Below, piece by piece: positions 1 through 7,793 of a DNA stretch of 64,000 bases. How positions within the stretch are numbered: position 1 is the stretch's first letter; each line of letters begins with the position of its first letter. Origin of the DNA: Gemmatimonadota bacterium (GTDB lineage: Bacteria; Latescibacterota; UBA2968; UBA8231). The stretch spans positions 248,001 through 312,000 of the forward strand of contig JABJJN010000089.1 of assembly GCA_018660835.1 (NCBI GenBank), given 5' to 3'. A program made the translations under genes and the position numbers. The notes under the pieces are model-generated. The model saw only the letters and a program-made list of their open reading frames with translations, was not told where the DNA came from and ran no database searches.

Positions 1-511
1 CGAGAAAGGGACTGATATCCTCGTCGCGAGAATGGGCCGTGTTGGTGCCACGCCAGAAGGCCCCTTTCCAGCCGGGCAATTCCATGTGGTCATCGATAAG
101 GGCGGCGCCCTCTCGTTCCGCTTGAGCACGATCTGCATCCGATGGTTCGGCGTCTTCGACACCCGAAGTGTGGGTCGCCAGATGCCTGATGGTCACCGTC
201 GCCTTGAGCGAATCCTGCGCCCAGGAGGGGACGAATTTCGACACCAGATCATCCGCTTCGAGCAGACCATCATCGATGGCCAAGGCCAGCGACATTCCAC
301 CGACCAGCGTCTTGGCAAGCGACGCCGTGTGGTGCGGCCGGGCCGCATCGAACCCGTCAGCATAACCTTCGAAGACTAGCTCTCCCCGCCGGGCCACGAC
401 GAGTGTCTTCGTGCCTCGCTGACACAACACATCCCACATCGCCTCGAGTCTAGCCGTCGACAGGCCAACCGACTCGGGTGTAGCGGCGGGCCAGGTTAGA
501 GGCTCAGCCAT
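1..511 (-). CDS. Serine hydrolase, beta-lactamase/class C-like family (3' end outside window)
   Basis: Reading leftwards from an ATG at 511 the frame stays open to the window edge, giving 170 residues of a larger protein. Residues 64-67 read SLAK, the SxxK nucleophile motif of penicillin-binding-like serine hydrolases. It is followed by a typical ATHTSGV stretch near residue 118. The Tyr-x-Asn/Gly and Lys-Thr-Gly-like motifs would lie beyond the window. No signal peptide is evident at the N-terminus, so a cytosolic esterase or aminopeptidase-like enzyme is as likely as a beta-lactamase. It is the last visible gene of a leftward group after the MBL hydrolase (61 nt gap). Family assignment is firm; substrate is unknown. 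Confidence 0.8.
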   Translation of the reverse strand, partial: MAEPLTWPAATPESVGLSTARLEAMWDVLCQRGTKTLVVARRGELVFEGYADGFDAARPHHTASLAKTLVGGMSLALAIDDGLLEADDLVSKFVPSWAQDSLKATVTIRHLATHTSGVEDAEPSDADRAQAEREGAALIDDHMELPGWKGAFWRGTNTAHSRDEDISPFL

Positions 512-572
512 GAGAAGCACTCCACGGTTTGGAGAGAGTCGTTGTAGAGAATGACAGAGGAAACGGCGAAGG

Positions 573-1775
573 TCAGGAACCGGGTTGCGGCAACAGGGCT
601 TGATTCAGACTCGACGACACGACGGGTGCTTCCTCAGCTGTTTCCCACTCCGTCGTTGGCCACCAGCGTGTTGGTGGCGGCACCGTCGCCGGCTCGACGC
701 TCTGCCCCGGCTGTGGTGTCGCCACAGTCACACCGAAGCGCTGTGCCGCAATCATTACCCGCTCGACAGGTTCCGTCCAGCTATGCAAGGCGAGATCGAA
801 GGTGCCCCAGTGGACGGGAATCATCACCTTGCCGCCGACCATCACATGCGCCTGCACCGCCTGCTCTGGCCCAACATGCACGTCGCGCCAAAGTTGGTTG
901 TAGGCACCCGACTCGATCATGGTGGCGTCGAAAGGACCGAGCCTGCGGCCGATCTCGTGAAATCCCGGGAACATCGCCGTATCACCACTGTAGTAGATGC
1001 GATGGGCTGGCCCAATCAGGGCCCACCCGGCCCAAAGAGTCTGCATGCGATCCGTCATCAGCATCGAACGACCGGAGAAATGCCGCGCCGGTGTCGTCAC
1101 CAGACGCAAGTCTCCTAGCTGATACTCGTCCCACCAATCGTGCTCGATGATGCGCTCAGCGGGTATCTGCCAGTGTTCGAGATGCGCCCCCACCCCGAGA
1201 GGAACAAGGATCGGCACATCGGTGTCGATGAGTCGCCGGATCGTCGGCATGTCCAGGTGATCGTAGTGGTCGTGGGAGATGAGGACAGCATCGAGAGGTG
1301 GCAACTCATTCCAGGGCAGCGGTGGTTCGTGGAATCTCTCTGGGCCCATCCAGGTGAAAGGTGAAGTGCGCTCTCCCCAGACGGGATCAATGAGAATTCG
1401 ATAGCTGTCGATCTCAACGAGCAAGGTCGAGTGTCCCAACCAGGTGATGCGCAAACCACTCGCCGGTGAGGACTCAAAATCACTGGCACTGCGCCGCAGA
1501 ATGGGTGGCGGACTGGCCGGTATGGAGTAGGGGCTGCTTCCCGTAAACCAGGCAACCGTTGCCGGCCATAGTGCGGGCTCTTCGCTTGGCAGAGAGTTGG
1601 CGAAATGCTCGCCTGTCCATTGGGACGACACCTGCATACGTGCCAGTCGTTCGCCGACTGCACCAGCCCCCATCGCACCCAGACCACTGAGATAGCCAAC
1701 GACCACCAAGACGACGATCAGCAACACGACGACGCCGACATAGCGCAACACGCGCCGTAGTCGCAGCTGACTCAT
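573..1775 (-). CDS. Membrane-anchored MBL-fold metallo-hydrolase (NAPE-PLD/RomA-like)
   Basis: A 400-residue protein with one N-terminal membrane segment (about residues 10-34) and a metallo-beta-lactamase domain from about residue 107. The metal motif HDHYDH is at 168-173, with further ligands in the later TPARHF, YSGDT and VHWGTF segments. The WLGHST start and the RFHEPP segment resemble the N-acyl-phosphatidylethanolamine phospholipase D-like / RomA outer-membrane family. The substrate may therefore be a lipid or phosphodiester, but this is inferred only from family resemblance. It overlaps the upstream glycosyltransferase stop by 4 nt (ATGA), implying translational coupling. Confidence 0.8.
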   Translation of the reverse strand: MSQLRLRRVLRYVGVVVLLIVVLVVVGYLSGLGAMGAGAVGERLARMQVSSQWTGEHFANSLPSEEPALWPATVAWFTGSSPYSIPASPPPILRRSASDFESSPASGLRITWLGHSTLLVEIDSYRILIDPVWGERTSPFTWMGPERFHEPPLPWNELPPLDAVLISHDHYDHLDMPTIRRLIDTDVPILVPLGVGAHLEHWQIPAERIIEHDWWDEYQLGDLRLVTTPARHFSGRSMLMTDRMQTLWAGWALIGPAHRIYYSGDTAMFPGFHEIGRRLGPFDATMIESGAYNQLWRDVHVGPEQAVQAHVMVGGKVMIPVHWGTFDLALHSWTEPVERVMIAAQRFGVTVATPQPGQSVEPATVPPPTRWWPTTEWETAEEAPVVSSSLNQALLPQPGS

Positions 1776-2953
1776 CTCGCCCCTCCTACAAGAGCTTCCA
1801 CCGACCCTGAATCCTTCATCAGTTCCTCATACAGTTGTGCCTGCTGTCGCTCGGTGGACTGAGGGTCAAAGTGACTCTGGGCGTAGTCTCGTGCTCGTTT
1901 TCCGAGATTTTCTCGTAAAACGTCGTCCTCGAAGAGTTGTTGAAATCCTTCGGCGTACCCTTGGTGCGTATTCGGCACCCGTAGTACCCAATCTCCCTCG
2001 AGTTCTGGCACAGGCATCGCCTGATCATCGTTGATCACGATGGGCAGCCCCAGCCACATGGCTTCCATCACGGTCTTGGGAAACTCCGGATAGTCGGTGT
2101 GCACGGCGAAAAGGTCGTGGTCACGCAACATCTGGCAGACCTCTGCATTCGGCATCGACTTTTGCAGACGCACTCTGGCACCCAGATCCTGAGAGGCGAC
2201 CCTTCTTTGCAGCGCATCGTGATGCGTGCCATCACCGATCATCAGCAGCTCTGCATTGGTTGACTTCACGGCGTCGATGATGTGAGTCGGATACTTGCGC
2301 TCCAGCTGCCGGCCGACGCTGATGATTCGTGGCGGTGCGTGCAGCTGGTAATCAGTCTTGGGCTCATTCTGCTCCGGGGCGATGACGTTGTGAATCTTCT
2401 CGATCCTGCGTGCGCCGTTGCTCTCGGCATATGGGCGAATCGAGTCGTAGACGATGATGACTGCGTCCGCATGCGTAATGGCCAGCCTTGCGTAGCCTTT
2501 CTCGATCTCCAGCATCGCCCGCACCGCCCCCCACGGGATATGTCTGCGCCCGTCATCGCGCTGTGTGTGCAGGGAGACGATGTGAGGGATGCGGAGTGAC
2601 TTCTTGACTGCATGGCCAAGGAAACCGGTCAAGCGATCCCCCGTGCGCACCACATCTGGCTGAATTCTTCTCGCCAGATCGATCGCTCGTCGTGCGAGTC
2701 TACCCTTCGTCAGGGGCGTCAGCGCCATGTTCAGACGATCATCCCCGGACCAAAGCCGATGCACATGCACCATCGCGTTGCCCGCCATGATCTGCACCAG
2801 GGCCGGATCGACCAGGTCATTGCTCGTTGTCAGCAGATGCACCTGGGTGAAGACATTCCCCGGATTGTAATAGCGGGGAATCATCTCGCCCTTGCTCACA
2901 AGCAGACTCAGACGGTCTGCAATGATGAACAGCAATGTGCGCTCAGTTGCCAT
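1772..2953 (-). CDS. Glycosyltransferase, GT4-like
   Basis: A 393-residue GT-B fold glycosyltransferase. The C-terminal half carries the GT4 signature: ISVGRQLERKYP opening the donor domain, LLMIGDG, then EFPKTVMEAMWLGLP, which fits the E-x7-E nucleotide-sugar motif. The N-terminal half (acceptor domain) has a recognisable TSNDLVDPALVQI region and VRTGDRLTGF. No membrane segment is seen, so it should act on the cytoplasmic face. Its stop overlaps the MBL hydrolase start. Acceptor and sugar cannot be deduced. ATG 2953 is used; no strong Shine-Dalgarno is visible. Confidence 0.85.
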   Translation of the reverse strand: MATERTLLFIIADRLSLLVSKGEMIPRYYNPGNVFTQVHLLTTSNDLVDPALVQIMAGNAMVHVHRLWSGDDRLNMALTPLTKGRLARRAIDLARRIQPDVVRTGDRLTGFLGHAVKKSLRIPHIVSLHTQRDDGRRHIPWGAVRAMLEIEKGYARLAITHADAVIIVYDSIRPYAESNGARRIEKIHNVIAPEQNEPKTDYQLHAPPRIISVGRQLERKYPTHIIDAVKSTNAELLMIGDGTHHDALQRRVASQDLGARVRLQKSMPNAEVCQMLRDHDLFAVHTDYPEFPKTVMEAMWLGLPIVINDDQAMPVPELEGDWVLRVPNTHQGYAEGFQQLFEDDVLRENLGKRARDYAQSHFDPQSTERQQAQLYEELMKDSGSVEALVGGAR

Positions 2954-3130
2954 CGTTGCCCTGGTAGGTCATTTGAATCCCTGGTGTGGAATCTTGAGTG
3001 TGCAAAAAATGTTGCCAGCGCCAATGTCGCCCTCCCATTGGCAGAGCGCCATGCTCAAGGCGGGCTGGGTACCCAGGGATTTTGCCATCTTGGAGCAAGT
3101 CACCCGGATAAGATACCTTCTGTCCTATTG

Positions 3131-3166
3131 GATATCACAATGCCAGGTCAGATATCACAACGCCGG
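3131..3166. repeat. Short direct repeat upstream of the 3176 gene
   Basis: GATATCACAATGCCAG (3131-3146) is repeated as GATATCACAACGCCGG (3151-3166), 20 bp apart, that is roughly two helical turns. It lies just ahead of the reductase gene in a 222-nt divergent intergenic region. The spacing would suit a dimeric or tandem regulator site, but no known operator is recognised and it could be chance. Confidence 0.3.
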
Positions 3167-3175
3167 GATGATTGC

Positions 3176-4087
3176 ATGACAACGGCCCTGCCAACGGTGG
3201 GCTTCATCGGTCTGGGTATCATGGGCGAACCCATGGCGACCCGCGTCCAGGCAGCGGGATACCCCTTGGTCATCGTCGACTTCGAGCCACCTCTGCCATC
3301 ACAGCTCATTGAGGCAGGTGCCACCGTCTGTGCCTCGAACAAAGAGGTTGCGGAGCAATCGGACGTCGTCATCCTGATGGTGCCCGATACGCCTGACGTC
3401 GAGACGGTTCTCTTCGCCGCAGATGGTGTTGCCGGCGGGCTGAATCAGGGCAAAAGCGTCGTCGACATGAGCTCCATTTCACCTACGGCGACGGTCGACT
3501 TTGCCCGACGCATCAATTCCTTGGGCTGCGACTATCTCGATGCCCCCGTTTCGGGTGGTGCGCCTCGTGCTGTCACGGGTGAGCTGACCATCATGGTCGG
3601 GGGTCCACAGGTGAGCTTTGAGCGCCTACTTCCCCTATTGTCGACGATGGGGTCAACGGTGACCCTCATTGGTACTCGCAATGGCGATGGGCAGGTGTGC
3701 AAAGTGGCCAACCAGATCATCGTCGGCTCCACAGTTCAGGCAGTAGCCGAGGCCCTGTTGTTCGCCTCGAAGGCCGGGGCCAATCCGCTCAAGGTACGAG
3801 AGGCACTCATGGGTGGTGCAGCCGGGTCGCTTATCCTTGAGAACCACGGCCAACGGATGCTCGATCGTGATTTTGATGCCAGTTTCCGCGTAGAGCTACA
3901 GCGCAAGGACCTCGGCCTCGCCGTTGAGGCGGCACGAGAATTGGGACTCGTGCTGCCCAATGCGACGACTGCCTGGCAACTCTACAATTCATGTGTTGCT
4001 CGTGGAGAGGGTGGAGAGGATCACATTGCCATTCTCAAAGTGCTGGAAGACCTGGCCCAGCATACACTAACCGACGACTCCGACTAA
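3176..4087 (+). CDS. NAD(P)-dependent 2-hydroxy-3-oxopropionate (tartronate semialdehyde) reductase-like
   Basis: A 303-residue beta-hydroxyacid dehydrogenase. The Rossmann motif GFIGLGIMGEPMA is at the N-terminus (about residues 9-21). The substrate-binding loop DAPVSGGAPRAV and the catalytic-lysine segment GQVCKVANQ follow. The C-terminal stretch GSLILENHGQRML...DFDASFRVELQRKDL is typical of the GarR/GlxR branch rather than 3-hydroxyisobutyrate dehydrogenase. The likely reaction is tartronate semialdehyde to glycerate. The frame is open much further upstream, but that extension runs antisense to the neighbouring gene. ATG 3176 puts the Rossmann motif at the usual distance; ATG 3140 is an alternative. 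Confidence 0.85.
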   Translation: MTTALPTVGFIGLGIMGEPMATRVQAAGYPLVIVDFEPPLPSQLIEAGATVCASNKEVAEQSDVVILMVPDTPDVETVLFAADGVAGGLNQGKSVVDMSSISPTATVDFARRINSLGCDYLDAPVSGGAPRAVTGELTIMVGGPQVSFERLLPLLSTMGSTVTLIGTRNGDGQVCKVANQIIVGSTVQAVAEALLFASKAGANPLKVREALMGGAAGSLILENHGQRMLDRDFDASFRVELQRKDLGLAVEAARELGLVLPNATTAWQLYNSCVARGEGGEDHIAILKVLEDLAQHTLTDDSD

Positions 4088-4093
4088 GGGCAG

Positions 4094-4786
4094 ATGCCGA
4101 TGCGCATTCTCGCTTACAACATTCGCCATGGCGCAGGAATGGATCTTGCCGTCGATCTACCGCGTCTTGCGGCGGTCATAAATCCCCTGCAGGCAGATGT
4201 CGTGCTGTTGCAGGAAGTCGACAACGGCGTGCGGCGCAGCGGTGGCGTAGATCAGATGGCCGAGTTCGCTCAGCTGACAGGTATGACGCCGTATTTCGGC
4301 AAGTTCATGGACCATGACGGTGGTGAATACGGGATGGGAATCCTGACACGTGAACCCGCATTGGAGTTCGCCGCACTTCAGTTACCTGCAGGAGAGGAGC
4401 CGCGCTTCTCACTGTGGGTTCGTACCGCGAGTGCTGTCTTTGTCGGTGTGCATCTGTACCGGACCGAACAAGAACGACTGGCACAGGCGCAACGCTTGAT
4501 CGAGACCTTTGCCGACGAAGAAGGACCCGTTATTGTCGCCGGTGATTTCAACTCAGAGCCGAATTCGGTCGTCATGGAAGCCCTGTCCTGCCACTGGCAG
4601 ATTGCGCCAAAGGCGTCACCCACTCTGACATTCCCTGCAGATGAGCCGTCAAAGGAGATTGACTTCATTCTATATCGGCCCGCCGATTCCTACGAGATCG
4701 TCGAGTCGCGTGTAGTCGATGAACGCCTCGCATCCGATCATCGTCCCGTTCTGCTTGAATTGCGCCCCAAAGGCACGATTTCTTGA
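4094..4786 (+). CDS. Endonuclease/exonuclease/phosphatase (EEP) family protein
   Basis: 230 residues with the EEP core. MRILAYNIRHG opens the fold, VVLLQEVD carries the catalytic Glu, VAGDFNSEP the Asp/Asn pair, and ASDHRPVLLEL the terminal Asp-His. It is short, cytosolic in appearance and lacks extra domains, so it may be a phosphodiesterase rather than an AP endonuclease. Start could be ATG 4094 or ATG 4100. It lies 6 nt after the reductase and overlaps the histidine kinase start, so the three are probably co-transcribed. Confidence 0.8.
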   Translation: MPMRILAYNIRHGAGMDLAVDLPRLAAVINPLQADVVLLQEVDNGVRRSGGVDQMAEFAQLTGMTPYFGKFMDHDGGEYGMGILTREPALEFAALQLPAGEEPRFSLWVRTASAVFVGVHLYRTEQERLAQAQRLIETFADEEGPVIVAGDFNSEPNSVVMEALSCHWQIAPKASPTLTFPADEPSKEIDFILYRPADSYEIVESRVVDERLASDHRPVLLELRPKGTIS

Positions 4787-6882
4787 AACGCCGCCGAGAC
4801 AATTCGGCTGATGTGGCGCGACGCCTTGGTACATCTGAGGCACGATATCGCACCCTCGTCGAGAACCCCAATCTCGGCGTTTTCCTGATGGACTGTCAGG
4901 GCAATTACTTGTTCGTCAATTCGAAGATTCAGGAGATGACTGGCTATACGCCGGAGGATTTCGTCAAGAATCCCCGTATTGGATTTACCCTGACCCACCC
5001 CGAGGATCATAGTGTGGGCATGCGGGCTTTTCGCAATGCCCTCCTCGGGCGTGCTTCGCAGCACAACGAGTTCCGTCTCATGCACCGCAACGGTGAGTCA
5101 CGATGGACAGCCTCCGCTTGTTATCCGGTCATGGGTGACGATGGGCGCGTCAACGCGGTTCAGGTAGTCATTCAAGACATCACCGATCGGAAGCAGGCCG
5201 AAGCAGCACTGGCGCGGGAAACACGGATTCGCGAGGCAGAAGCGGCGATTCGGCTACGTATTGCGCGCATGCAGAAGAATCGAGACTTGATCGATGTTGT
5301 GAGCGAACTCAGTGACCAGATCGGGCAACTCGGTGTCGAGCACGATGCCTGTTCGATCCAGATCGTCAACGAGGATCTCAGCGATTTCATCAGTTGCAGC
5401 AAGTTCCATCAACGCCAGCACATGATCGAGCAACTGGACGGTCTGCGTACCATGGCTTGGACAAAGCGGTCCACCAACATGGATGTCCATCCGTGGGTGG
5501 CACAAGTCTTCGAATCAGGCACGTCTCGCTACGACTCCTGCACGAGTGAAGACGCTAAACTCGTCGCGGGAATATCCTTGATCGATGTCGCCTTCTCTCA
5601 TGGAACGCTGGCGATCAATCGCAGACAGCCCGAAGCTTTTGAAGATGCGGACATTGAGACGCTGGAGCGACTCGCGCTTGTATTGTCGGAGGGGTTCCAT
5701 CGCTTCGTCGACATGATGCGGCACGATCAACTCGAAGAGCAGCTACGCGAATCTCAGAAGATGGAGGCTCTCGGTCAGCTTGTGACCGGTGTTTCGCACA
5801 ATTTCAACAACATGCTGATGGTCATTCTTGGAAACTTGAGTATCGTCCAGCGAGAATTACCAACCTCTGAATTCGTTGACGCCGCCGTTGATGCAGGCAA
5901 ACGGGCAGCAGAGATCATCGAGGAACTCATGCTGTATAGTCGTCGTGGTGTGTCAAAGAAAGAGCCGACTGACGTGCAACAGCTTGTGCGCCAGGCGATC
6001 GCATTCTGTGAGGGCACAGATGACGGCCAGAGGCTCGAGTTGACCTTGCATGGGATGTTGCCAACTGTCTATGGTCATGCGGGTCAACTGCAGCAAGTCG
6101 TAGTGAATCTTTGCCTCAACGCTCGCGATGCGATCGAGGCAGCGTCCGTCACTGAACCGCGCGTTGAGGTCTTTCTCGATCAGCTGGATGTACCTAGCCT
6201 GCCCGAACGACTCCGCCAGGACAGTTCGACTCGACATTTGCGTCTTCGGATACGTGACAACGGCATCGGCATGGACGAGCAGACTCGTACGCGGATCTTC
6301 GACCCCTTCTTTACAACCAAGGAAATTGGTCAGGGCACGGGTTTAGGCCTGTCGACGGCCTACGCCATCATCGACGATCATGGTGGCTGGATCGATGTGG
6401 AAAGTCAATTGGGCACGGGTACCCAATTCAGCATCTACCTGCCCGCTGGTGAAGAGACGGCGCCACCGAGTTCAGGCACAGATGAAGTATCGGGCAAGTT
6501 TGCGGCAGCGGGTGAGACGATTCTGGTCGTAGACGATGACCCAGCCGTCCGACGGGTCCTGAGCATATCGTTGAATCGGGCCGGATACGAAGTCCGCGAG
6601 TGCGCCGACGGGCAAAGTGCCCTGGATCTGGTGGACAGAATGTCTGACAGAGTTTCTCTGGTTCTGCTCGACATCTCGATGCCTGGTATGTCTGGAGAAC
6701 AGGTCCTGGCAACGCTCTGCGCACGAAACCCCGATCTGCCAATCATCATTCTGACGGGAAATAATGCGGACAGCTTGCATCTGGATGATGCAGCTGCCGT
6801 TGTTGGCAAACCCATCTCTCCAGAAAACCTTCTCAGAGTCATTGGCAAAACGATCGCCGCCAAACACATGGAGTCTCAATGA
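4783..6882 (+). CDS. Cytosolic hybrid sensor histidine kinase (PAS-GAF-HisKA-HATPase-REC)
   Basis: A 699-residue signalling protein with no membrane segment. A PAS domain (about 15-135, ending in a PAC segment VQVVIQDITDRKQAE) is followed by a helical linker and a GAF-like region (about 165-310). The HisKA domain has phospho-acceptor His339 in GVSHNFNN. The HATPase domain shows NLCLNARDA (about 443), RDNGIGM and GTGLGLST. A C-terminal receiver domain has acidic pocket VVDDDP and phospho-acceptor Asp630 in LLDISMPG. The start is a TTG overlapping the upstream stop; GTG 4813 is an alternative. No output regulator is adjacent, so the target is unknown. Confidence 0.88.
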   Translation: MKRRRDNSADVARRLGTSEARYRTLVENPNLGVFLMDCQGNYLFVNSKIQEMTGYTPEDFVKNPRIGFTLTHPEDHSVGMRAFRNALLGRASQHNEFRLMHRNGESRWTASACYPVMGDDGRVNAVQVVIQDITDRKQAEAALARETRIREAEAAIRLRIARMQKNRDLIDVVSELSDQIGQLGVEHDACSIQIVNEDLSDFISCSKFHQRQHMIEQLDGLRTMAWTKRSTNMDVHPWVAQVFESGTSRYDSCTSEDAKLVAGISLIDVAFSHGTLAINRRQPEAFEDADIETLERLALVLSEGFHRFVDMMRHDQLEEQLRESQKMEALGQLVTGVSHNFNNMLMVILGNLSIVQRELPTSEFVDAAVDAGKRAAEIIEELMLYSRRGVSKKEPTDVQQLVRQAIAFCEGTDDGQRLELTLHGMLPTVYGHAGQLQQVVVNLCLNARDAIEAASVTEPRVEVFLDQLDVPSLPERLRQDSSTRHLRLRIRDNGIGMDEQTRTRIFDPFFTTKEIGQGTGLGLSTAYAIIDDHGGWIDVESQLGTGTQFSIYLPAGEETAPPSSGTDEVSGKFAAAGETILVVDDDPAVRRVLSISLNRAGYEVRECADGQSALDLVDRMSDRVSLVLLDISMPGMSGEQVLATLCARNPDLPIIILTGNNADSLHLDDAAAVVGKPISPENLLRVIGKTIAAKHMESQ

Positions 6883-7793
6883 GTTTCCCCACATTGGACG
6901 AATCTCTTCGCCAGCAGCGTCTGCAACCACCTACGGGCAAAGTGTCCTTGGTGCTGGACACGGACACCTATAACGAGATCGATGATCAATTCGCCGTCGC
7001 GCACGCCCTGCTGTCTCCGGACAGACTGGATGTAGAAGCGATCTATGCGGCCCCTTTCCACAATGACCGCTCATCGGGGCCTGAAGATGGAATGGAACGC
7101 AGCTACGACGAGATCTTGAGAATCCTCGAACGCTTGGGAAAGTCGGGCGATGATTTCGCGCTCAAGGGATCGCGTGGGTATCTGACGGCGCCCGATGCTC
7201 CACGGCAGAGTGATGCCGCCGCTGATCTGGTGCGCAGGGCCCTGACACCACGCGAGGGGCCCCTCTATGTCGTCGCCATTGGCGCCATCACGAATGTCGC
7301 TTCTGCCCTGTTGTTGAACCCGGAAATTGCAGCGCATATCGTCGTGGTCTGGCTTGGTGGTCATCCACATTCATGGCATTCAGCGCACGAATTCAACCTG
7401 CGACAGGACGTGACGGCAGCACAGGTCATCCTGGATTGCGGTGTTCCCTTCGTGCAGATCCCGTGCAAGAACGTTGCCGAGCATCTGACGACGACGAAGG
7501 CTGAACTTGAGGCGCACATTGCCGGTAAGAATCCGCTGTGTGACTTCCTCTACGAGACATTCGCCGGGTATTCGAAGGACCACTACGCATGGGCAAAAGA
7601 GATCTGGGATATCTCCGTCGTCGCCTGGCTTTTGGATGCCAGCTGGGTACCATCTGTGCTCACGCCGACCCCCATCCTCACATCACAGGTCACCTGGTCC
7701 CTTGATCGATCACGACATCTCATGCGTGAAGCAACACACTGTCGACGGAACCCGATCTTCGCCGATCTTTTCCGCAAACTGGCTGCAGCTTAG
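6879..7793 (+). CDS. Inosine/uridine-preferring nucleoside hydrolase family protein
   Basis: 304 residues. The calcium-binding signature DTDTYNEIDD spans residues 27-36. The AIGAITNVASAL segment and the VVWLGGH segment belong to the same nucleoside ribohydrolase fold. It overlaps the kinase stop by 4 nt (ATGA) and ends 4 nt into the convergent TonB receptor gene. The usual role is hydrolysis of ribonucleosides for base and ribose salvage, but family members vary in substrate. No signal peptide is seen. Confidence 0.85.
   Translation: MSFPTLDESLRQQRLQPPTGKVSLVLDTDTYNEIDDQFAVAHALLSPDRLDVEAIYAAPFHNDRSSGPEDGMERSYDEILRILERLGKSGDDFALKGSRGYLTAPDAPRQSDAAADLVRRALTPREGPLYVVAIGAITNVASALLLNPEIAAHIVVVWLGGHPHSWHSAHEFNLRQDVTAAQVILDCGVPFVQIPCKNVAEHLTTTKAELEAHIAGKNPLCDFLYETFAGYSKDHYAWAKEIWDISVVAWLLDASWVPSVLTPTPILTSQVTWSLDRSRHLMREATHCRRNPIFADLFRKLAAA

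Noticed and set aside
551..1150. 199-residue open frame opposite the MBL hydrolase
   Set aside because: It is Ser/Arg/Pro-rich and antisense to a gene with intact catalytic motifs.
2612..3175. Long N-terminal extension of the reductase gene
   Set aside because: It overlaps the glycosyltransferase gene antisense and lacks similarity; the Rossmann motif sits just after ATG 3176.
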